Assembly (NCBI GenBank): GCA_017437965.1
Contig: JAFRWN010000136.1
Coordinates: 1 to 34,683, forward strand
DNA length: 34,683 bases
Direction: 5' to 3'
DNA from: Lachnospiraceae bacterium
GTDB taxonomy: Bacteria; Bacillota; Clostridia; Lachnospirales; Lachnospiraceae
Made by a program: the position numbers and the translations under genes. Each line of letters begins with the position of its first letter. Position 1 is the first letter of the stretch. Of this stretch, positions 1-7,717 are shown piece by piece. The notes under the pieces were generated by a model. It was given only the letters and a program-made list of their open reading frames with translations, was not told the DNA's origin and did not search any database.

Positions 1-827
1 AGCTCATTACGGCTTCTTGACCAGTAAGTCATTCTGCCGGTCTTTATCGTTGTATTGAATGCTTCTTCATTCATATAGGCAAGCATCAGCACTTCCTGGG
101 TTCTGTAATCCTGAACAACAACCGGTACAAGTCCGTTTGCATCAGTCTTGAATTCAAAGAATTCTTTTGCGCTCTTAAGTATCTTTACATCAAGTCCTTC
201 ATCCTTAAGAGTATGCTTTAACGCAAGAACATCCTTGCCTCTGTAATAGTTTGTTGCTACAGCACTTACATTTTCAAGACTCAACAGTGAAACAATATCG
301 TTTCTCACAAGGCTGTCCCTTATTATTACTGGCTTTGTGATCGACTCCAGCATTTCTTTTGATTTTGTGCTGATGGTCACATGCTTTATAAAGAATTTTG
401 CGATACCGAGCTCAGTCAGTTCCTCGATAAGTTCCTTATCAAAAGCTGTCTGATTGCTTGAATCGATATCAGCATTCAGTACCATACAGATTTTATCGTT
501 TCCGAAACGCTCGATTCCCTGTTTAAGTGCCTTTCTGTCAAGGTCGGCGCTGTAATTTACAACACAGTAGGAAGCACCTGTATAAAGCGCCTTCTTTATA
601 TCCTCAAATTTCTTAACAGCGACACCGATATATATAGGAATATCCACTCTTTTGATGATAAGCTTCATCGTTGCGATGAAATCGGCCTGAACCTTACGGT
701 CATCATCATAATTGTAGATATAGAGCCCGTCAATGCCCATCTGCTCGTACTCAACTGCCTGTTCAAGTACCACATTGGGATACTCTGTTTCGGCATTAAG
801 GTATGCAATTATCTCTTTTTTATCCAT
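1..827 (-). CDS. hisI: HisF-like domain fused to phosphoribosyl-AMP cyclohydrolase (HisI/HisIE), partial
   Basis: This gene runs off the left edge; 275 codons are visible from an ATG at 827. The last ~45 residues (from [20 protein letters not shown] on, through NEEAFNTT and the [10 protein letters not shown] motif) are the start of phosphoribosyl-AMP cyclohydrolase, the third step of histidine synthesis. A HisE pyrophosphohydrolase domain may follow outside the window. The first ~225 residues resemble the (beta/alpha)8 barrel of HisA/HisF (for example [20 protein letters not shown] followed by [11 protein letters not shown]). The glycine-rich phosphate loop expected after the IP motif is replaced by GVAV, and I do not see the catalytic aspartates, so this domain is probably not an active HisF. 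It lies 34 nt downstream of hisD and is last in the visible his operon. The HisI call is firm; the role of the barrel is unknown. Confidence 0.85.
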   Translation of the reverse strand, partial: MDKKEIIAYLNAETEYPNVVLEQAVEYEQMGIDGLYIYNYDDDRKVQADFIATMKLIIKRVDIPIYIGVAVKKFEDIKKALYTGASYCVVNYSADLDRKALKQGIERFGNDKICMVLNADIDSSNQTAFDKELIEELTELGIAKFFIKHVTISTKSKEMLESITKPVIIRDSLVRNDIVSLLSLENVSAVATNYYRGKDVLALKHTLKDEGLDVKILKSAKEFFEFKTDANGLVPVVVQDYRTQEVLMLAYMNEEAFNTTIKTGRMTYWSRSRNE

Positions 828-861
828 ATGTTTTTATTATCCTTAATATATTTTTCAGCAT

Positions 862-2151
862 TTATTTTTCAAATCTTACTGCCACCGAATTTGCATGAGC
901 AGTAAGTCCTTCAGCCTTTGCAAAGGTTTCAATATCATCATGAACCTTCTCAAGTGCTTCTTTTGAATATGAAATAATGCTTGATTTCTTTATAAAATCG
1001 TCAACCGAAAGCGGCGAGAAGAATCTTGCAGTTCCATTTGTGGGAAGCACATGGTTGGGACCAGCAAAATAGTCTCCCAGAGGCTCGCTTGAATAAGGGC
1101 CCAGGAAAACAGCACCAGCATTATGTATCCTTGTCATCACATCGAATGGATCCTTTGTGACAACTTCCAAATGCTCTGATGCAACGTCATTTGCTGCTTT
1201 AATTGCTTCTTCCATGGAATCAGCGATAAATATATATCCGAAATTTTCAAGCGATTTTTCGATGATTTCTTTTCTTTCAAGCTTTGCAGTAAACTTTTCT
1301 ACTTCAGTAGAAACATTATCTGCAAGCTCTTTGCTTGTAGTGATCAGTATCGCACTTGCAAGCGGATCATGTTCAGCCTGTGACAAAAGATCTGCAGCCA
1401 CGAATTTCGGATTTGCAGTTTCATCCGCAAGCACAAGTATCTCGCTTGGTCCTGCAATAGAATCGATACCGACATTTCCGTAAACCCGTTTCTTTGCAAG
1501 AGCCACATAGATATTTCCGGGTCCTACTATCTTGTCAACCTTCGGTATGCTTTCGGTACCATAGGCCATTGCCGCAATTGCCTGGGATCCTCCGCACTTA
1601 TATATTTCCTTTACTCCTGCAACATCTGCTGCAACAAGCACGCACTCATTGATCTTTCCATCTTTTCCCGGAGGTGTCAGCATGATCAGTCTTTTTACCT
1701 CCGCAACAATCGCAGGAACGGTATTCATAAGCACTGAGCTTGAAAGCGGAGCAGAACCACCGGGAACATATACTCCTACAGTCTCAATGGGAATGATTCT
1801 TTGTCCGATGATTATTCCGTCACTGTAGTCAAACCATGAATTTCTCTTCTGCTTTTCATGGAAGCTTTTTATGTTGGCTGCAGCTTTTTTGATTACTGCA
1901 AGCACCTTAGGATCAATTTTATCATAGGCTTCTTTTATTTCTGCCTCACTTACCCTTACGGTGCTTTTATCAAGCTTTACTCCGTCAAATTTCTCGGTAT
2001 ATTCAAAGACAGCCTCATCACCGCGTTTTTCAACATCGGAAAGAATTGCTTCCACGCGGCTTTCATACTCGCCATACTGCTTCGGGCTTCTTTTCAGAAG
2101 TGCGGACAGCAGGTCTTTTTTAGTTTCTTCGGTTAATTTTATTATTCTCAT
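862..2151 (-). CDS. hisD: histidinol dehydrogenase
   Basis: HisD catalyses the last two steps of histidine synthesis, oxidising L-histidinol to L-histidine with two NAD+. The 429-residue length is normal. Family hallmarks are visible: VGVYVPGG near residue 125, the nucleotide-site stretch VGPGNIYVALAKK at ~209-221, AGPSEILVLAD at ~233-243, the zinc-region QAEHDPLASA at ~258-267, and catalytic Glu-His in SEHLEV (E326-H327). The ATG at 2151 is preceded by a purine-rich AGAGAG ribosome site. It begins 12 nt after hisG stops and is followed by the HisI fusion, so it is cotranscribed with both. No anomalies seen. Confidence 0.97.
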   Translation of the reverse strand: MRIIKLTEETKKDLLSALLKRSPKQYGEYESRVEAILSDVEKRGDEAVFEYTEKFDGVKLDKSTVRVSEAEIKEAYDKIDPKVLAVIKKAAANIKSFHEKQKRNSWFDYSDGIIIGQRIIPIETVGVYVPGGSAPLSSSVLMNTVPAIVAEVKRLIMLTPPGKDGKINECVLVAADVAGVKEIYKCGGSQAIAAMAYGTESIPKVDKIVGPGNIYVALAKKRVYGNVGIDSIAGPSEILVLADETANPKFVAADLLSQAEHDPLASAILITTSKELADNVSTEVEKFTAKLERKEIIEKSLENFGYIFIADSMEEAIKAANDVASEHLEVVTKDPFDVMTRIHNAGAVFLGPYSSEPLGDYFAGPNHVLPTNGTARFFSPLSVDDFIKKSSIISYSKEALEKVHDDIETFAKAEGLTAHANSVAVRFEK

Positions 2152-2163
2152 GTCAGTCTCTCT

Positions 2164-2823
2164 TTATTTATCGTTTTCGGCTTCTTCTAGGAGCACCTGT
2201 TTAAGATTTCCTATCATCTTTCTGATACGTTCCTGTTCCATCTTCATGCTTACCTGGTTAACAACCATTCTTGCTGTACAAGGAACGATCTCCTCTAGTA
2301 CCTTAAGTCCGTTTGCGGCAAGCGTCGATCCGGTTTCAACAATATCCACTATTACATCGGCAAGTCCTACAAGAGGAGCAAGTTCAACGCTACCGTGCAG
2401 CTTTATTATCTCTGCAGTCTGATGCCTTGTGTTATAGAAATATTCCCTTGCGATGTTGGGATATTTGCTGGCAACTCTTATCAGCTTGCCTGAATCAAGT
2501 ATCTGTCTTGCACTTTCGGGACCGCATACACACATCCTGCAGGCAGCCATGTTCAGGTCGATCACTTCATAAAGCTTTCTGCCGTTTTCAAGCAGAGTAT
2601 CCTTTCCCACAATACCGATGTCAGCTGCACCGTATTCCACATAGGTAGGCACATCATCAGCTTTTGCAAGGAAAAACCGTAATCCTTGTTCTTCGTTCTC
2701 AAAGATGAGCTTTCTTGTTTCCTTATCGTTTACCTCGTCACAGGTAATTCCTATTTTCGCAAGAAGCTCCATTGTTTTTTTAGCAACCCTGCCTTTGGCA
2801 AGGGCTATCGTAAGATATTTCAT
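2164..2823 (-). CDS. hisG: ATP phosphoribosyltransferase, short form
   Basis: HisG condenses ATP with PRPP in the committed step of histidine synthesis. At 219 residues this is the short form, which lacks the C-terminal regulatory ACT-like domain and works as a hetero-octamer with HisZ, encoded just upstream. Visible signatures are the N-terminal LTIALAKGRV, the YVEYGAADIGIVGKDTL substrate-binding region near residues 61-77, and the PRPP-loop region IVDIVETGSTLAANGL at ~159-174. The ATG at 2823 follows a GAGGGGA ribosome site. There are 26 nt to hisZ and 12 nt to hisD. Feedback control by histidine would act through HisZ, as known for the family. Confidence 0.97.
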   Translation of the reverse strand: MKYLTIALAKGRVAKKTMELLAKIGITCDEVNDKETRKLIFENEEQGLRFFLAKADDVPTYVEYGAADIGIVGKDTLLENGRKLYEVIDLNMAACRMCVCGPESARQILDSGKLIRVASKYPNIAREYFYNTRHQTAEIIKLHGSVELAPLVGLADVIVDIVETGSTLAANGLKVLEEIVPCTARMVVNQVSMKMEQERIRKMIGNLKQVLLEEAENDK

Positions 2824-2849
2824 CTATTTTCCCCTCATCCGTCAGCCAA

Positions 2850-4079
2850 TTATTTGATTTCAATAACATCATTAAGATCAAAAGTTTCAAGCTCATGAAC
2901 TATTACTTTTTTACTTTCATCCCTAAGGCTTTCATCATGATACTTTGAAAGCTTTTCTGCGATGCTGCCGTCATTATCCATTATCATGCGGACCTTCTGT
3001 CCGTTTGCACGCATTTCTTCTGCTTTCTTAAAGGCTTCCCTTCCACTCTCTTCATCATAGAAAAGCAGGGTCATATCCCTTTTTGCCTCAGGCATGATAC
3101 CCTCACGCTCAAGGCTTATCATCAGATAATCAAGGGTTATCGAAAATCCGATTGCAGGCACGTCAAGTCCGAACTGCTTGACAAGATTATCATAACGTCC
3201 GCCATAGGCTATCGGCTCACCTGCACCATAAGTGATTCCTCTGAAGAATATGCCTGTATAATAAGTAAACTTGCTTGGCATTGAAAGATCAAAGGAAACA
3301 TATTTATCAAATCCGAGTTCTGAGAGCATTGAATTGATTGTTTCAAGTCTTTCAACTGCAACTATCGATTTTTCGGGAAGCTTTAGTTCCTTTACTTTTG
3401 AAAGAATCTCGGAACCTCCGTAAAGGTCGGCAAGCTTTGCAATCAGAACCTTGATTTCTTCCGGAGCCTTGCAGGTGTCTGCGAAATTTTCAAGCCCGAA
3501 TATATTCTTCTGCTCAAGAAGTTCCTTTAACTGCTCTTCTTCCTCACTATCAAGCCCTGCCATCTCGATAATTCCATGATAAAAATCGGTGATTCCGATC
3601 TCAAGCTGGAAATTCTCAACGCCACATGCAAGTATGCTCTTAATCGTCAGAAGAAGGATTTCAAAATCAGCAAAAACCGAAGCATCATTATATAGCTCGG
3701 CACCAAGCTGAGTAGTTTCCTTCAGTTTTCCCTGCAAAGAGCTGTGGTTGATATACTGCTTTGCACGGTAGCAAAGCCTTACGGGCATAAAGCTGTCCTT
3801 GAAATACTTTGCTGTCACTCTCGCCATCGGCGGAGTAATGTCGGGACGAAGTACCAGAGTGTTTCCGTCCTTGTCAAAGAACTTGAACATGTCCCTTGAA
3901 GACATAGTACCACGTTCCTTGTTGAAAATATCGAAATATTCAAAGCTTGGGGTAACGACATCGCCATAGCCGTAGCTGTGCATACAGTCCTTTATCGCAG
4001 CCTCAAATTTTGCTTTATTTATACATTCCGAGCCGTAAATATCTCTTACACCCTCGGGAATATGAAGCAGATTTATCAT
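2850..4079 (-). CDS. hisZ: ATP phosphoribosyltransferase regulatory subunit
   Basis: HisZ is a class II histidyl-tRNA synthetase paralogue that does not charge tRNA; it activates and regulates short-form HisG. It begins with LLHIPEGVRDIYG, the HisS-like start, and has motif-2-like residues (TLVLRPDITPPMARV near 80-95) and the YYTGIFFRGITYG / AYGGRYDNL region near 280-305. I chose the ATG at 4079 (409 aa) rather than an in-frame start at 4097 because GGAGGAAG sits directly before 4079 and the family begins there. It is the first gene of the his operon, about 28 nt downstream of the predicted transcription start. A true HisS is less likely because HisG is adjacent and the C-terminus is degenerate. 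Confidence 0.94.
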   Translation of the reverse strand: MINLLHIPEGVRDIYGSECINKAKFEAAIKDCMHSYGYGDVVTPSFEYFDIFNKERGTMSSRDMFKFFDKDGNTLVLRPDITPPMARVTAKYFKDSFMPVRLCYRAKQYINHSSLQGKLKETTQLGAELYNDASVFADFEILLLTIKSILACGVENFQLEIGITDFYHGIIEMAGLDSEEEEQLKELLEQKNIFGLENFADTCKAPEEIKVLIAKLADLYGGSEILSKVKELKLPEKSIVAVERLETINSMLSELGFDKYVSFDLSMPSKFTYYTGIFFRGITYGAGEPIAYGGRYDNLVKQFGLDVPAIGFSITLDYLMISLEREGIMPEAKRDMTLLFYDEESGREAFKKAEEMRANGQKVRMIMDNDGSIAEKLSKYHDESLRDESKKVIVHELETFDLNDVIEIK

Positions 4080-4113
4080 ACTTCCTCCAGTAATCACAAT
4101 AATTCAAAATAGT

Positions 4114-4142
4114 ATTATATAGCAAAGGAGGATAGTTGTCAA
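4114..4142 (-). promoter_or_regulatory. sigma-A promoter of the his operon
   Basis: On the minus strand TTGACA (4137-4142) is followed by a 17-nt spacer and TATAAT (4114-4119), a perfect match to both consensus hexamers. The -35 box overlaps the stop codon of recU (4139-4141). The predicted start near 4107 leaves only ~28 nt before hisZ, so there is no room for a T-box or leader-peptide attenuator. A short dyad (AGTTG-A-CAACT, 4134-4144) surrounds the -35 box and could be chance. Confidence 0.85.
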
Positions 4143-4672
4143 CTTTCATTTCTTTCGAGATCTTCATTGACAAATTCCAGATAATTGATATACATTGACT
4201 GATTGACCGGAAAACAGAAATCCGGATCAAGTTCATCAAAGGCCACGCTCTTCCTTCCGCCCTTTTCGGCGCGCTGCCAGAATCTGTCAAGCTCGGCAAT
4301 CGGCATATAATAGACCATATCACGATGTGAATAGTATATTAATAGGAAAGAAACGCCTCCCTGTTCCTTGAATTCCTTCATAAAATTTACCTGATGCTCA
4401 TGTACATTTGCCAGAGTAAAGGTATCAACCGCACATTCCTTACAGTCAAAACAGATAGGCACACCCTGTGCAATACCGATATAATCAACCGTACTCTTCT
4501 GGTCAAAATAGGCAAGAGTAATATGTCTTGTCTGCTTGTCAATTTCAATCGGAGTGATAGGCGTAGGAATTTTCTGTACAAGTGCAATCTTCTTGTCCCT
4601 GTAATGATCGTTGGTCAAATTTATGATTTCCTCAAGGAAGGAACCTCTGAGGCCCCTGGTTTTCCATGCCAT
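4139..4672 (-). CDS. recU: Holliday junction resolvase RecU
   Basis: RecU cleaves Holliday junctions in recombination repair and chromosome segregation in Firmicutes. The 177-residue protein shows the RecU core: RGLRGSFLEEIINLTN at the N-terminus, IPTPITP at ~35-41, and the PD-(D/E)XK-type active site STVDYIG (D63) followed by FDCKE (D76, K78). HEHQVNFMKEFKEQGGVSFL at ~91-110 is also typical. A weak GGAGA site lies ~10 nt upstream of the ATG. It sits 36 nt after the RluA-family gene. The his promoter starts inside its 3' end. RecU often neighbours the penicillin-binding protein gene ponA; that partner is absent here. Confidence 0.93.
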   Translation of the reverse strand: MAWKTRGLRGSFLEEIINLTNDHYRDKKIALVQKIPTPITPIEIDKQTRHITLAYFDQKSTVDYIGIAQGVPICFDCKECAVDTFTLANVHEHQVNFMKEFKEQGGVSFLLIYYSHRDMVYYMPIAELDRFWQRAEKGGRKSVAFDELDPDFCFPVNQSMYINYLEFVNEDLERNES

Positions 4673-4708
4673 TGTCAGTATTCTCCATTATTATTCAGCT
4701 AAAACCAA

Positions 4709-5710
4709 TTAATGTTCCAGTTTGTTATCATTTAAAAACAGTTCAAATTTGCCCGAAAGCTTTGTCGTAATGCTTTCTCCCGAAAGAAGCGGCAGTTCGG
4801 TGAAATTATCAGGGAACTTCAGCTCATATGCTGTAAGCAATTGGGATTTTATTCCGTATTTTTCTTTGTTAATACGGTTATCCTTCGGATCACCATACTT
4901 CGGATCTCCGATAACGGGACATCCAAGATACTTAAGTGTTGCTCTTATCTGGTGGGACTTTCCGGTAAGAAGTCTTACCTTTACAAGCGAATAATCTCCG
5001 TTAGTACCTATCAGTACTATTTCCGACTCCGCCTTTACGCTCTCAGGTACTTCACTTTCAAAAACCTCGGAAAAATTATCATTACCGTCCTTTTTTAGAT
5101 ACAGGCATATCCTGCCTTCCTTTTCTTTATCAAACTTTCCCTTGACAGCTGCCAGATAATATTTCTCAAGTTCATGTCCGGCAAAGGCTTTTGATAAAAC
5201 TGCCGTCGCATGAAGGTTTTTTCCCATGACGATGAGGCCATCGGTATTCCGGTCAAGGCGGTTTACTACTCCTGGAGTGAAATCAACTGTTTTTCCCTCA
5301 TCACCATTTTCTCTATTTTCCTTCAGGTACTCAATCATTCTCTCGTTTATCGAGATGTCTTCAGTACCTGTTTTCTGGGAAAGCTCTCCGACCTTTTTAT
5401 GGCAGACCAGTACGTTTTCGTCCTCATAAACTATTCTTTCAGCTTCTATAGGATTGATTTTTGTGAGAGTTTTAACAATCTTATCAGGCTTTCCGGCAAA
5501 CTTATCAAAGGTTTCGTCAGAAAGGAAAAAGCGCACTTCATCCCCTTCTTTTAACAGCTCACTACCGTCCGCTTTCTTTTCGTTCAGCGTAATGTTTTTC
5601 TTTCTTAGCATTTTGTAAACAAAAGACTGAGGCGCTGCATAAAGTATGCGGCAAAGATATTTGTTCAGACGCTGTCCCTGATTGTTAATGTCGACACGAT
5701 AAAGTTTCAT
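4709..5710 (-). CDS. RluA-family 23S rRNA/tRNA pseudouridine synthase
   Basis: This enzyme isomerises uridine to pseudouridine in structured RNA. An S4 RNA-binding domain (about residues 14-60, GQRLNKYLCRILYAAPQSFV) precedes the catalytic domain. The active-site motif reads VVNRLDRNTDGLIVMGK with catalytic Asp153; the usual leading His is Asn. LLTGKSHQIRATLKYLGCPV and GDPKYGD are the C-terminal family motifs. The 333-residue length is normal for RluC/RluD-type proteins. The target uridine cannot be told from sequence. The ribosome site before the ATG at 5710 is weak: GAGG lies 15 nt away, with a five-codon out-of-frame ATG reading frame between. It is separated by 24 nt from the unknown membrane protein upstream. 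Confidence 0.92.
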   Translation of the reverse strand: MKLYRVDINNQGQRLNKYLCRILYAAPQSFVYKMLRKKNITLNEKKADGSELLKEGDEVRFFLSDETFDKFAGKPDKIVKTLTKINPIEAERIVYEDENVLVCHKKVGELSQKTGTEDISINERMIEYLKENRENGDEGKTVDFTPGVVNRLDRNTDGLIVMGKNLHATAVLSKAFAGHELEKYYLAAVKGKFDKEKEGRICLYLKKDGNDNFSEVFESEVPESVKAESEIVLIGTNGDYSLVKVRLLTGKSHQIRATLKYLGCPVIGDPKYGDPKDNRINKEKYGIKSQLLTAYELKFPDNFTELPLLSGESITTKLSGKFELFLNDNKLEH

Positions 5711-5734
5711 TTATAGTAATTCATACCTCATTTT

Positions 5735-6286
5735 TTATACAAGCAGTGAAAAAATATAGTCTGTGGCCTTCTCATTTTCAAAGCTTTCACCTTCCATACG
5801 CTTAAGCACTCCTGCATAATCATTGACATTCGAGTAAAGATTGAAGGTCAGGTCTATTGCCCTTTTCTTGAAGGCTGTTTCAAAATATTCTTTAATATAA
5901 TCATTTTTATCCTTGCTCATCTTTGAAAGAGCAAACATTTTTGAGCCCGAAAGCACCACATGATCAAACTCAAGTATATATTTTTCTGTTGAAAACAGCA
6001 TATCCTCAAGTACAAGCCACTCTGGTTTTACAAGCGGAGCAACTTTGGCGTAGTTTTCCTCACTGATACCCTTAAAAGAAAATATCATTATCAGGTTGGT
6101 GAGTCTTTTACATGCCGGAAGCAGAGATAAAACCGCAACAACCGTTCCGATATTTTTTTTGGTGTTCCAGATATTAAGTCCGATCATAAACACTCCGATT
6201 GCGATAAGTGCAGACACCAGAATAAAAATCAGATCATATCTTTTAAGCAGGGATATATAGCCCTTTTTGCCTTTATATTTGTCCAT
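5735..6286 (-). CDS. hypothetical membrane protein, two TM segments
   Basis: I do not recognise this 183-residue protein. It starts with a short lysine-rich cytoplasmic tail (MDKYKGKKGY), then two hydrophobic segments at about residues 18-38 and 46-70 forming a hairpin, and a soluble C-terminal part of ~110 residues that should face the cytoplasm by the positive-inside rule. The soluble part has no catalytic motif I can name. An AGAGG ribosome site lies 5 nt before the ATG at 6286. It begins 10 nt after the HAD hydrolase stops and precedes the RluA-family gene by 24 nt, so it is part of the same run. Codon use looks like its neighbours. Confidence 0.75.
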   Translation of the reverse strand: MDKYKGKKGYISLLKRYDLIFILVSALIAIGVFMIGLNIWNTKKNIGTVVAVLSLLPACKRLTNLIMIFSFKGISEENYAKVAPLVKPEWLVLEDMLFSTEKYILEFDHVVLSGSKMFALSKMSKDKNDYIKEYFETAFKKRAIDLTFNLYSNVNDYAGVLKRMEGESFENEKATDYIFSLLV

Positions 6287-6296
6287 CCAAACCTCT

Positions 6297-6956
6297 TTAA
6301 TCGTTAAATATTATTTCAGTGAAGTCATTTATATAATAATCTGCCACACTATCAAGCCTGTGTCCGCGTTCAAAAGATATTTCATCATATATACCGCAGG
6401 CCTTCATCCCGGCAGCATGGGCAGCTTCTATGCCCTGTGTGATATCCTCAAAAACGAAGCATTTCTCCGGTTCAATCCCAAGATCGTCCGCCACCAAAAG
6501 ATAAATATCAGGTGACGGTTTACCCTTTGCCACTTCACAGGCAACATGCAGGGAATCAAAATATTCTTTAACATGCAGGCTGTCAAGCGCAGTCTCCAGA
6601 AGTTCTCTTGAATTGCTTGTCGCAATGCCGGTCTTTATGCCTCTTGCTTTCAGTTGTTTAAGAAATTCAAGGGCACCGGTCTTTAAAGGAACTCTTTTAC
6701 GGTAAAACTCTATCGACATGTCATACCAGTCCTGCTTTATTTTCTCTATGCTATCGGGTATGCCGAATCTTTCTTTAAAATAAACCGCGGTTTCCGAATA
6801 GCTCATGCCGTCAATTGAATTCTGTAAATTTTCAGGAAGCTTTATTCCATAGAGCGACAGATAATCAATATCTATCTGCTTCCATATCCACATCGAATCA
6901 ACCAGCGTGCCGTCCAGGTCAAATATGACTGCCTCGGTATCTGCAGGTAAAACCAT
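6297..6956 (-). CDS. HAD-superfamily hydrolase (beta-phosphoglucomutase-like)
   Basis: This is a subfamily I HAD phosphatase with a helical cap. Motif I is FDLDGTLVDS with nucleophile Asp13 and acid/base Asp15; motif II is the TSNS stretch after GIKTGIA; the motif III lysine is in KGKPSPDIY; motif IV is VFEDITQGIEAAHAAGM with its acidic pair. The cap of about 60 residues after motif I groups it with beta-phosphoglucomutase- and phosphoglycolate-phosphatase-like enzymes. At 219 residues it is full length. The substrate cannot be assigned. GGAGA lies 5 nt before the ATG at 6956. It lies 56 nt downstream of rsuA, the largest gap in this run, with no clear terminator in it. Confidence 0.92.
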   Translation of the reverse strand: MVLPADTEAVIFDLDGTLVDSMWIWKQIDIDYLSLYGIKLPENLQNSIDGMSYSETAVYFKERFGIPDSIEKIKQDWYDMSIEFYRKRVPLKTGALEFLKQLKARGIKTGIATSNSRELLETALDSLHVKEYFDSLHVACEVAKGKPSPDIYLLVADDLGIEPEKCFVFEDITQGIEAAHAAGMKACGIYDEISFERGHRLDSVADYYINDFTEIIFND

Positions 6957-7012
6957 ATAATTCTCCGTTAATCTTATAATCTGCTATCGTAATCTAATAT
7001 TGTCAAAGTTAT

Positions 7013-7717
7013 TTATTTAAAAATAGCGAGTTCTTCTTCAGTCAAGGCCCTGTACTGTCCCGGCTCAAGCTTTTCATCTAGCAAAATATCTCCGATTGCA
7101 GTTCTTTTCAGATAAACAACATCGGCTCCTACATGATGCAGCATCCTTTTTACCTGATGAAACCTGCCTTCACAAATTTTCACCTCTACAAAAATAAAGC
7201 CGTCCTTTTCATATAGGAATTCAATCTCAGCAGGTTTTGTGGTAAAGTCCTTGAACGATATGCCTTCTTTAAATATTTCTGCTGCATCCCTCGCAAGCTC
7301 ACCAGTGCATTTTGCCACATAGGTTTTATAAACCTGTTTTTTCGGGCTTACAAGCCTGTGACAGAAATCGCCGTCATCAGTCATTATTAAAAGACCCTCG
7401 GTATCAATATCAAGCCTTCCGACAGGAAAAATCTTTTTATTAAATTCCTTTGGGAAAAGGTCGTTGACAGTTTTATGCTCCTTATCGGTAACGGCACTAA
7501 CGACTCCTTCGGGCTTATTAAGCATATAATACAATCCCTTTACGCTTTTAAGGACCTTTCCGCCACATATAACCTCTGCACTGTTCTCATCAAGCTTATA
7601 TTCACCGTTTTTTATAATTGAGCCGTCTACCATAACCTTACCGGAAGCAAGCAGCTTTTTGGCTTCGGATCTTGCGCATGGAAGGTTTTCTGAAACATAC
7701 TTATCAAGCCTTATCAC
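7013..7717 (-). CDS. rsuA: RsuA/RluB/RluE-family pseudouridine synthase
   Basis: The protein makes a pseudouridine in rRNA; RsuA itself modifies 16S rRNA near position 516. An N-terminal S4 domain (RLDKYVSENLPCARSEAKKL, residues 3-22) is followed by MLNKPEGVVSA and the active-site motif FPVGRLDIDTEGLLIMT with catalytic Asp103. The GRFHQVKRMLHHVGADVVYL stretch is typical of the RsuA branch. Its 234 residues fit RsuA better than the longer RluB. The start codon is GTG at 7717, which overlaps the rsmF stop as GTGA, and AGGAGG sits 5 nt upstream. The overlap suggests translational coupling with rsmF. Substrate choice within RsuA/RluB/RluE remains inferred. Confidence 0.9.
   Translation of the reverse strand: MIRLDKYVSENLPCARSEAKKLLASGKVMVDGSIIKNGEYKLDENSAEVICGGKVLKSVKGLYYMLNKPEGVVSAVTDKEHKTVNDLFPKEFNKKIFPVGRLDIDTEGLLIMTDDGDFCHRLVSPKKQVYKTYVAKCTGELARDAAEIFKEGISFKDFTTKPAEIEFLYEKDGFIFVEVKICEGRFHQVKRMLHHVGADVVYLKRTAIGDILLDEKLEPGQYRALTEEELAIFK

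Noticed and set aside
6974..7006. Possible promoter for the HAD hydrolase gene (TTGACA at 7001-7006)
   Set aside because: The only TATAAT-like box is 21 nt away, too far for a normal sigma-A spacer.
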